A model generated the notes under the pieces. That model saw only the letters and a list, made by a program, of their open reading frames with translations. It ran no database searches and was not told the origin of the DNA. Below are positions 58,438 through 64,000 of a stretch of 64,000 nt of DNA, piece after piece (the first letter of the stretch is position 1; every line of letters begins with the position of its first letter). The stretch is taken from assembly GCF_005862235.1 (NCBI RefSeq), contig NZ_VCEK01000001.1, positions 248,001 to 312,000 on the forward strand, written 5' to 3'. The stretch is from Saccharomonospora piscinae. GTDB taxonomy: Bacteria > Actinomycetota > Actinomycetes > Mycobacteriales > Pseudonocardiaceae. Position numbers and translations under genes: made by a program.

Positions 58438-59141
58438 CACGCGGCCTCCTGGTCACGGGAGAAGAGGGGCAGTCGGCGCAACCACAGCGCGATGCCGTGG
58501 GCGCGGATCAGCGCGGACACCCGCTGCGGTATCAGCGGACGGGTGAGCAGCAGCCGCACGAGTTCCGTCGTCGTCGCCGGCCTGCGGCGGCCGCGCAGTC
58601 CCGCCGCGAGCGCCACCCGGCCGTCCTGGTCGAGCACGACCGACACGTCCAGCCGTGCGTCCGGCTCCGGTACCCGCAGCCGGTAACGCCCGCGCACCGC
58701 CAGAAACGGCGAGACGTAGAAGGTCTTGTCGGCTTCGGCGCGGCCCGCCGTATCGGGCCGCAGCAGGTACCGGTGCCGTCCCCGGTAGGTGTTGTGGACC
58801 TGCGCCACCACACACACCAGCTCGCCGTCCGCGTCGTGGCACCAGTACAGCGACAGCGGGTTGAACACGTGGCCCAGCACCGCGGCCTGCGTCAGCATGA
58901 GCACCCGGCCACCGGCGAGCCGGATGCCGCGCGCGGCCAGCCAGTCCTCCAGGTCGGCGCGGATGCTCCTCCCCGGGTTTTCGACGTGGTCGCGGGCGCG
59001 GAAGGCCGCGAACGGCCGCAACCAGCGCGGCAGCACCGGCAGGTCGTCCACGTCGACCAGCCACAGGCACAGGCGGTGGGTGAACGCGCGCCGCGGCTCT
59101 CCCCGCACGTGCGTGACCTTCGCGTCGTAGAGGGCGCTCAC
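58437..59141 (-). CDS. DUF1365-family protein
   Basis: 234 residues. ALYDAKVTHVRGEPRRAFTHRLCLWLVD, HVFNPLSLYWCHDADGELVCVVAQVHNTY and TFYVSPFLAVRGRYRLRV are the conserved blocks. It is encoded next to a CFA-like methyltransferase and an FAD amine-oxidase-like protein in very many bacteria, and corresponds to Rv0448c. It is presumed to take part in fatty-acyl modification; biochemical role not settled. GTG 59141 overlaps the stop of the upstream gene as GTGA. Confidence 0.9.
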   Translation of the reverse strand: MSALYDAKVTHVRGEPRRAFTHRLCLWLVDVDDLPVLPRWLRPFAAFRARDHVENPGRSIRADLEDWLAARGIRLAGGRVLMLTQAAVLGHVFNPLSLYWCHDADGELVCVVAQVHNTYRGRHRYLLRPDTAGRAEADKTFYVSPFLAVRGRYRLRVPEPDARLDVSVVLDQDGRVALAAGLRGRRRPATTTELVRLLLTRPLIPQRVSALIRAHGIALWLRRLPLFSRDQEAA

Positions 59142-60421
59142 CAGTGCGCCCCCAGTGACGCGGCGGCCCGCACCCCGGAGGCGCAGCCGTCCTCGTGGAA
59201 TCCCCACCCGTGGTAGGCCCCGGCGAAGGCGGTGCGGCCCGTGTCCAGCTCCGGCAGGCGGCGTTGTGCCGCGACCGACTCGGTGGTGTAGGCCGGATGC
59301 TCGTAGGGCATCTCGGCCAGCACGCTGTCCCGCGCGGGCCGGGCACCCAGCGACACGAGGTAGTCCACCGGCTCGGTCAGTCCCTGCAGCCGGTTGAGGT
59401 CGTAGCTGACCTGGACCGGGTCACCGGTGGTGGCGCAGCGCGGTTTGCGCAGGTTCCACGACGCCCGTGCCCCGCGTGCCGACGGCAGGACCGACCCGTC
59501 GGTGTGCAGGCAGGCGAGATTGCGGGAGTAGCGGAAGGCTCCCAGCACCTCGGTCTCGGCGCGCGTGGGCGAGGCCAACAGCCGCAACGCCTGGTCCGGG
59601 TGGGTGGCGATCACGACCCGGTCGACCCGGTGGACGCGGTCGGCGGCGTCGCGGACGTCGACCCCGCCGGGATCGCGGTGGACGGCGCGCACCGGCGTCC
59701 CGGTGAGCACGGTGGACAGCCGCGCGGCCACCCGCCGGACGTAGGTGCGCGAACCGCCGACGACGGTGCGCCACGTCGGCGATCCGCCCACCGACAGCAT
59801 CCCGTGGTGGCGCAGGAACGTGAACAGGTACCGCGCCGGGTACTGCGCGCTCAGCGCCCCGCTCGCCGACCACACCGCCGACACCACCGGTACGAGGAAG
59901 TGCTCGGTGAAGTAGCGGGAGTACCCGCCCGCCGTGACGAACTCGCCCAGCGGCAGCTCACCGGTGGAGGGGTCGTCGAGCACTCGGTTGGCGTGGCGGT
60001 GGAAGCGCAGCACCTCACCGAGCAGGCGCAGGTAGGCGGGCCGGACGAGGTTGCGCCGCTGCGCGAACAGGCCCGCTGCCCGCCGCGCCCCCGCGTATTC
60101 CAGGCCGCAGCCGTCGCAGCGCACGCTCATCGACATCTCCGTGGGTCGCGTCGCCACGTCCAGTTCGGCGAACAGCCGCAGCAGCGTCGGGTAGGTGCGC
60201 TCGTTGTGGACCAGGAACCCGCTGTCCAGTGCGAGGTCTTTGCCCCCGGCGGTGCGGACGTCGTGGGTGTGGGCGTGCCCGCCCAGCCGGTCGTCGGCCT
60301 CGAAAAGCACGACCTCGTAGCGTCCGCGCAGCACGTGCGCGGCGGTCAGGCCCGCCACACCCGAGCCGATGACCGCCACCGTCGGCGTGGGCGAAGCAGA
60401 GTGATCAGTAACAGCAGCCAC
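59138..60421 (-). CDS. FAD-dependent amine-oxidase-like protein (Rv0449c type)
   Basis: 427 residues. VAVIGSGVAGLTAAHVL binds FAD near residue 17-33, with LGGHAHTHDV, LALDSGFLVHNERTYP and a C-terminal FAGAYHGWGFHEDGCASGVRAA. This is the amine-oxidase/desaturase-like flavoprotein that accompanies DUF1365 and CFA genes. It probably desaturates or oxidises an acyl chain in the membrane lipid modification. GTG 60421 is chosen because the SigK-like -10 (60428-60435) would place the transcription start there, giving a leaderless mRNA; GTG 60427 would lie too close to it. Confidence 0.9.
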   Translation of the reverse strand: MAAVTDHSASPTPTVAVIGSGVAGLTAAHVLRGRYEVVLFEADDRLGGHAHTHDVRTAGGKDLALDSGFLVHNERTYPTLLRLFAELDVATRPTEMSMSVRCDGCGLEYAGARRAAGLFAQRRNLVRPAYLRLLGEVLRFHRHANRVLDDPSTGELPLGEFVTAGGYSRYFTEHFLVPVVSAVWSASGALSAQYPARYLFTFLRHHGMLSVGGSPTWRTVVGGSRTYVRRVAARLSTVLTGTPVRAVHRDPGGVDVRDAADRVHRVDRVVIATHPDQALRLLASPTRAETEVLGAFRYSRNLACLHTDGSVLPSARGARASWNLRKPRCATTGDPVQVSYDLNRLQGLTEPVDYLVSLGARPARDSVLAEMPYEHPAYTTESVAAQRRLPELDTGRTAFAGAYHGWGFHEDGCASGVRAAASLGAHW

Positions 60422-60427
60422 GAACAC

Positions 60428-60456
60428 TGCTTCGGTGCCGTGATCACCCGGGATTG
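60428..60456 (-). promoter_or_regulatory. SigK-like promoter of the amine-oxidase operon
   Basis: On the minus strand CAATCC (60456-60451), 15-nt spacer, CCGAAGCA (60435-60428). It matches the SigK consensus at 5/6 and 6/8 and has the same -35 and spacing as the sigK promoter here. Confidence 0.65.
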
Positions 60457-60470
60457 GATCACGTGATCCA
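60455..60470. promoter_or_regulatory. Perfect 16-bp palindrome in the divergent promoter
   Basis: TGGATCACGTGATCCA. It abuts the -35 of the amine-oxidase promoter and lies 73 bp before the plus-strand CFA gene. Possible regulator site; no cognate known. Confidence 0.55.
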
Positions 60471-60481
60471 CACCACAACCA

Positions 60482-60511
60482 CCAGCCCGTTCGGGCCGGT
60501 GGTCCGAACCC
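60482..60511 (+). promoter_or_regulatory. SigK-like promoter of the plus-strand CFA operon
   Basis: CCAGCC (60482-60487), 16-nt spacer, CCGAACCC (60504-60511): 5/6 and 6/8 matches to the SigK consensus. It is weaker support than the other two because the -35 differs from theirs. Confidence 0.45.
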
Positions 60512-60542
60512 GTCGCATCAGTCACCGAGGAGGTCCGCACCT

Positions 60543-61805
60543 GTGCCACCCGCCGCCACCGCACTCGCCGAGCCGCTCACCCGGCTGCTCGGCACCGAAC
60601 TGCCCGTCCGGCTGCGCGCCTGGGACGGCAGCACCGCCGGTCCCGCCGACGCCCCCACCGTCGTGCTGCGCTCCCGCCGCGCCCTGCGGCACGTGGCGTG
60701 GAGTCCCGGTGAACTCGGCCTGGCCCGCGCGTACGTCGCCGGCGAGATCGAGGTGGACGGCGACCTGACCGACGCGCTGCGGCGCTGCTGGCACTCGGCC
60801 CGGGAGCGGGTGTCCCGTCCCGAACTCGGCCTGCGCGAACGGGTCGCGATCCTGCGCACCGCCGCGCGGCTCGGGGTGCTCGGGCCTCGTCCCGCGCCGC
60901 CCGCCGAGGAGGCCCGCCCCACCGGCGCGCTGCACACCCGCCGCCGCGACCGCGCGGTGATCGCGCACCACTACGACCTCGGCAACGACTTCTACCGTCT
61001 CGTGCTCGACCCCGCGATGGCGTACTCGTGTGCCTACTACCGCGACCCGCGGGACAGCCTGGGGACGGCGCAGCGGGCCAAGCTCGACCTCGTGTGCCGC
61101 AAGCTCGGTCTGCGCCCGGGTATGCGGCTGCTCGACGTCGGGTGCGGGTGGGGTGCGCTGCTGCTGCACGCGGCCGAGCACTACGGCGTGCGCGCCACCG
61201 GGGTGACCCTCTCGGCCGCTCAGGCCGACCACGTCCGGGCCGAGGCCGCCCGCCGCGCGCTTGCCGAGGTGACGGTGCTGCTGCGGGACTACCGTGATGT
61301 CGGCGACGAGCGGTTCGACGCCGTGGCCTCGCTGGAAATGGGTGAGCACGTCGGCGCCGAGCACTACCCCCGTTACGCCGCCACCCTGTACCGCGTCCTG
61401 CGCCCGGAGGGCCGCATGCTGCTGCAACAGATGTCGCGCGGCGCGGTCGCCCCCGGCGGCGGTGCCTTCATCGAGTCCTACATCGCCCCCGACATGACGA
61501 TGCGCCCCGTCGGCGACACGGTCGCCGCCCTGGAGCGCGCCGGGCTCGAGGTCCGCCACGTGCATGCGCTGCGCGAGCACTACGTGCGCACCATCCGCGA
61601 CTGGGCCGACCGGCTCGAACACCACCGCGATGAGGTGGTTGCCCTGGCAGGGGCGGCCCGGCTGCGGGTGTGGCGCCTCTACCTCGCCGGGGGTGCGCTG
61701 GCGTTCGAGGAGAACCGCATGGGCGTACACCAGATCATCGCCGTGCGCCCCACCACCGACGGCCGCAGCGGCCTGCCCCTGGAGCTGCCGGAGGTGACGG
61801 GGTGA
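60543..61805 (+). CDS. Cyclopropane-fatty-acid-synthase-like SAM methyltransferase, copy B (UfaA1-like)
   Basis: 420 residues. IAHHYDLGNDFYRLVLDPAMAYSCAYY has the YSC block, LLDVGCGWGALLLHAAEHYG the SAM motif, and VASLEMGEHVGAEHYPRY and LQQMSRGAVAPGGGAFIESYI complete it. It is diverged from copy A and pairs with a DUF1295 gene, as ufaA1 (Rv0447c) does with Rv0446c. GAGGAGG stands nine bases before GTG 60543. It overlaps the next gene by 4 bp. Confidence 0.92.
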   Translation: MPPAATALAEPLTRLLGTELPVRLRAWDGSTAGPADAPTVVLRSRRALRHVAWSPGELGLARAYVAGEIEVDGDLTDALRRCWHSARERVSRPELGLRERVAILRTAARLGVLGPRPAPPAEEARPTGALHTRRRDRAVIAHHYDLGNDFYRLVLDPAMAYSCAYYRDPRDSLGTAQRAKLDLVCRKLGLRPGMRLLDVGCGWGALLLHAAEHYGVRATGVTLSAAQADHVRAEAARRALAEVTVLLRDYRDVGDERFDAVASLEMGEHVGAEHYPRYAATLYRVLRPEGRMLLQQMSRGAVAPGGGAFIESYIAPDMTMRPVGDTVAALERAGLEVRHVHALREHYVRTIRDWADRLEHHRDEVVALAGAARLRVWRLYLAGGALAFEENRMGVHQIIAVRPTTDGRSGLPLELPEVTG

Positions 61806-62590
61806 CGCTCACTTTCGCCGTCACGGCCGTGGTGGTGCTCGCGCTGATCGTCGGAACCTTCGCCGTGGCGCTGCGCCGGGAGCGCTACGACCTCATCGAC
61901 ATCGCGTGGGGACTCGGCTTCGCCGCCGTCGCCCTGGTCACCTTCGTGCGCTCCACCGGCGACCCCGCGATGCGCGTCCTGGTCACCGCGCTCACCGCCG
62001 CCTGGGGCGTCCGGCTCGCCATCCACATCGGACTCCGCGCTCGGGTCTCCGGTGAGGATCGCCGCTACGCCGACATGCGCCGCCGGAGCGGGCCGGCACG
62101 CATGTTCGTGCGGGTCTACCTCGTGCAGGCGGTACTGCTGTGGGTGGTGTCGCTGCCGGTGCAGGTCGCCCAGTACGGCGAGGCGCCGCACCCCGCGCTG
62201 ATCGTCGCCGGGGTGGCCGTGTGGCTGGTCGGGTTCGTCTTCGAGGCCGTCGGCGATGCCCAACTTCGCCGGTTTCGCGCCGACCCCCGCAACCGGGGCC
62301 GCGTGCTGGACCGGGGTCTGTGGCGCTACACCCGGCACCCCAACTACTTCGGTGACGCCTGCGTCTGGTGGGGGCTGTATCTGCTCGCCTGCCACAGCTG
62401 GCCCGCCGCGGCCACGATCGTGGCCCCGATCGTGATGACCGCGTTGCTGGCACGCGGTTCGGGCAAACCCATCACGGAGCGCCACCTGGCGCGCTCCCGT
62501 CCCGACTACGCCGACTATGTCGCCCGCACCAGCGGCTTCGTGCCGCTGCCGCCCCGACGGCCCGCCACGAGAAAGGACTCTCAGCCATGA
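61802..62590 (+). CDS. DUF1295 membrane protein (steroid 5-alpha-reductase-like)
   Basis: 262 residues, six or seven membrane segments. RYDLIDIAWGLGFAAVALVTF near the start, RVLDRGLWRYTRHPNYFGDACVWWGLYL and SGKPITERHLARSRPDYADY near the end are the conserved blocks of DUF1295, related to steroid reductases and isoprenylcysteine methyltransferases. The RHPNYFGD motif may bind NADPH. It corresponds to Rv0446c and probably reduces an unsaturated acyl intermediate made by the adjacent methyltransferase. GTG 61802 overlaps the preceding stop. Confidence 0.92.
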   Translation: MTLTFAVTAVVVLALIVGTFAVALRRERYDLIDIAWGLGFAAVALVTFVRSTGDPAMRVLVTALTAAWGVRLAIHIGLRARVSGEDRRYADMRRRSGPARMFVRVYLVQAVLLWVVSLPVQVAQYGEAPHPALIVAGVAVWLVGFVFEAVGDAQLRRFRADPRNRGRVLDRGLWRYTRHPNYFGDACVWWGLYLLACHSWPAAATIVAPIVMTALLARGSGKPITERHLARSRPDYADYVARTSGFVPLPPRRPATRKDSQP

Positions 62591-62982
62591 CCTCCACCAC
62601 GTTCGCGCGCCTGCTCGGCGCGCTCACCACCGGCTACGGCGCGCTCGTGCTCGCCCGCCCCGCGACGCTGGCCGGTCCCTGCGAGCTGACCGGCCCCGAC
62701 GGTGAGGTTGCGCCCGAGACCGCGACCCTGGTCAGGGCCATCGCCGCCCGCGATGTCGCCTCCGGGCTCGCCATGATCGCTGCCCGCACCCCGTCGGCGC
62801 TGGCCACCGCGATCGCCGTCCGGGTGGCCTGCGACGCGGGTGACGCCCTCGGTCTCGGTCTCGGCCTGCCCACCCGCGACGCGCGGCGCAAGGCCGCGCT
62901 CGTGGCCTCGGCCTGGGGCGCGCTGTGCGCGGCCAGCGCGCTCGGCCTGCGACAGGGGCGCGGACGTCACGGCGCGAGGTGA
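62587..62982 (+). CDS. Small membrane protein after DUF1295 gene
   Basis: 131 residues with three or four hydrophobic segments (FARLLGALTTGYGALVL, DVASGLAMIAARTPSALATAIAVRVACDAGDALGLGLG, ALVASAWGALCAASALGL). The pattern resembles DUF4267-type proteins but I cannot assign it firmly. ATG 62587 overlaps the preceding stop (ATGA), so it belongs to the CFA-DUF1295 operon. Function unknown. Confidence 0.75.
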   Translation: MTSTTFARLLGALTTGYGALVLARPATLAGPCELTGPDGEVAPETATLVRAIAARDVASGLAMIAARTPSALATAIAVRVACDAGDALGLGLGLPTRDARRKAALVASAWGALCAASALGLRQGRGRHGAR

Positions 62983-63005
62983 GCCGGAGGTTCACGCCAT
63001 CTCAA

Positions 63006-63020
63006 TATCTCTCTGAGATA
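63006..63020 (+). promoter_or_regulatory. Operator dyad of the PadR gene
   Basis: TATCTC-TCT-GAGATA is a perfect inverted repeat, 10 bp before the ATG. It is overlapped by a wider ATCTCA/TGAGAT pair. Probable autoregulatory PadR site. Confidence 0.6.
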
Positions 63021-63030
63021 CATTGGTCTC

Positions 63031-63630
63031 ATGCGGAACTTCATCCTGGGGCTGCTCCTACTGCACCCCCTGTCCCTCTACGAGGTGCACGCGCGCTTCG
63101 CGGGCGGTCTCGCCCACATCTACGCCGCCAGCTACGGCAGCATCCACCGGTCCCTCACACAACTCGTGGCGCGGGGCGACATCGAGCCCGAGGCAGCGGC
63201 CCCCACCGCGCGCAATCGCAAGCGCTACGTCGTCACCGACCAGGGGAAGAGGACGTGGCTGGCGTGGATGAAGGAATCGCCGGGGGGCGAGGGCGTCGAA
63301 GTGGCGGCCCTCGCCCGGGTGTTTCTGCTCGGCCTCGTCGAGGACCGTCGCGAGCGCCTGTCGATTCTCGCCGCGCTGCGTGAGCACGCACTCGCCGAAC
63401 ACGAGGCCCTGCTCGGTGTCGACCGCGACGCCGGCGCCGCCGGCGCCGCCGGGGCCGCAGAGGACACAGAGGACACCGCCGGGGCACGTTACCGCGCCGC
63501 CACCCTCGCCTACGGCGTCGCGACGAGCAAGGGACTCGTCGACTGGCTGGACGCGATCGCCACCGACGACCCGGCGCCCGCGGCGCCCGCCACGCCCGCC
63601 ACAGCGTCAACGACGGGAGGCCGACGTTGA
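63031..63630 (+). CDS. PadR-family transcriptional regulator
   Basis: 199 residues. The winged helix (FILGLLLLHPLSLYEVHARFAGGLAHIYAASYGSIHRSLTQLVARGDI) fills residues 4-51, followed by KRYVVTDQGKRTWLAWM and a longer helical C-terminal domain with an Ala/Gly-rich insert. PadR proteins usually repress exporters or the adjacent gene. The next gene, a membrane protein, overlaps by 4 bp (TTGA) and is a likely target. A dyad precedes the ATG. Confidence 0.92.
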   Translation: MRNFILGLLLLHPLSLYEVHARFAGGLAHIYAASYGSIHRSLTQLVARGDIEPEAAAPTARNRKRYVVTDQGKRTWLAWMKESPGGEGVEVAALARVFLLGLVEDRRERLSILAALREHALAEHEALLGVDRDAGAAGAAGAAEDTEDTAGARYRAATLAYGVATSKGLVDWLDAIATDDPAPAAPATPATASTTGGRR

Positions 63631-64000
63631 CGACGTTCGCCCTCTCTGTCGCGCTCACCGTCCTGCTCGGCCTCGCCGTCCTGCAGGTTCTGCTCATCGC
63701 CGGCTACCCCCTGGGCAGCCTCGGCTGGGGCGGGCGGCACCGGGTCCTGCCGAGGCGGCTGCGCCTCGCCTCGGGTGTCTCGCTCGTGCTCTACGGGCTC
63801 TTCGCGGTTCTGCTCCTGAGCCGGGCCGGTGTCCTTCCCGGATCGGACGAGGTCCTCGTCGTCGTCGGCACGTGGCTGTTGTTCGCCTTCTGCACCCTCA
63901 GCGTGCCCATGAACGCGCTTTCCCACAGCCGCGACGAACGGCGGGTCCAGGCGCCGGTCAGCGCCGTCCTCGCGCTCGCGGTGCTGGCGATCGCCCTCCA
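63627..64000 (+). CDS. Small membrane protein (3' end outside window)
   Basis: The frame is open from TTG 63627 to the window end (at least 124 residues). TTG is chosen because GGGAGG stands six bases upstream and it overlaps the PadR stop. Four hydrophobic segments are visible (ALSVALTVLLGLAVLQVLLIAGYPL, SGVSLVLYGLFAVLLL, EVLVVVGTWLLFAFCTL, AVLALAVLAIAL). The PadR gene probably controls it. No family recognised. Confidence 0.7.
   Translation, partial: MTTFALSVALTVLLGLAVLQVLLIAGYPLGSLGWGGRHRVLPRRLRLASGVSLVLYGLFAVLLLSRAGVLPGSDEVLVVVGTWLLFAFCTLSVPMNALSHSRDERRVQAPVSAVLALAVLAIAL

Noticed and set aside
1-64000. tRNA, rRNA, CRISPR arrays and insertion sequences
   Set aside because: No cloverleaf-type gene, regularly spaced repeat array or transposase was seen in reading both strands; a tRNA or covariance-model search would settle it.

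Overview
The window is high-GC actinobacterial DNA, most likely from the Pseudonocardiaceae (a Saccharomonospora, Prauserella or Amycolatopsis-like organism). This rests on codon use saturated with G/C at third positions, frequent GTG starts, several apparently leaderless genes, RbpA, a SigK/RskA pair, a SoxR-controlled efflux gene, a BTAD/AfsR-type regulator and orphan WXG100-type proteins. No rRNA, tRNA, CRISPR array or insertion sequence was recognised. A 28-bp sequence at 20095-20122 has the architecture of a bacterial dif site, which would place the window at or near the replication terminus.

Layout. 1-2141: end of a TetR-like regulator, then (minus strand) a WXG100-like protein and a DUF6973-type effector candidate. 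2261-10347: a ROK repressor divergent from a Gfo/Idh oxidoreductase, a sugar-type ABC importer without its own ATPase, a Tat-exported PhoD phosphodiesterase and an FN3/CBM-like protein. 10432-19596: membrane alpha/beta hydrolase, DUF1772-like protein, flavin dehydrogenase, rbpA, thymidine kinase, UMF1-type MFS protein, Rpf-type muralytic protein and glycerophosphodiesterase. 19664-21495: zinc-ribbon protein, dif candidate and a tyrosine recombinase. 21611-32390: YCII protein, PrmC-like methyltransferase, FmdB/formamidase, GNAT, VOC protein divergent from a WYL regulator, GYD protein, two tandem imine-reductase-like genes divergent from a BTAD/NB-ARC/TPR regulator.

32363-40238 is a minus-strand operon-like run (MHS transporter, alpha/beta hydrolase, aldehyde dehydrogenase, hydroxyacid dehydrogenase-like protein, metallo-beta-lactamase-fold lactonase-like protein, TcuA-like flavoprotein, GntR/FCD regulator). 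The same 16-bp motif lies in front of both its first gene and the regulator gene, suggesting a self-regulated catabolic unit. 40360-47874 holds an arylamine N-acetyltransferase, two DHA2-type exporters, an alpha/beta hydrolase, a MerR-PP2C fusion, an SRPBCC protein and soxR. 47950-50440 encodes WXG100-like, DUF1023-hydrolase and lipoprotein genes.

50469-53869 carries two paralogous secreted S1 proteases around an unrecognised gene; both have the same dyad upstream. 54210-62982 resembles a rearranged version of the Mycobacterium tuberculosis Rv0449c-Rv0444c (SigK) locus: sigK-rskA, FAD amine-oxidase-like protein, DUF1365 protein, two cyclopropane-synthase-like methyltransferases and a DUF1295 membrane protein. 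SigK-like promoter sequences stand before sigK and before both divergent lipid operons. An ECF42 sigma factor and its DGPF partner are inserted in this region. The window ends in a PadR regulator and a partial membrane protein.
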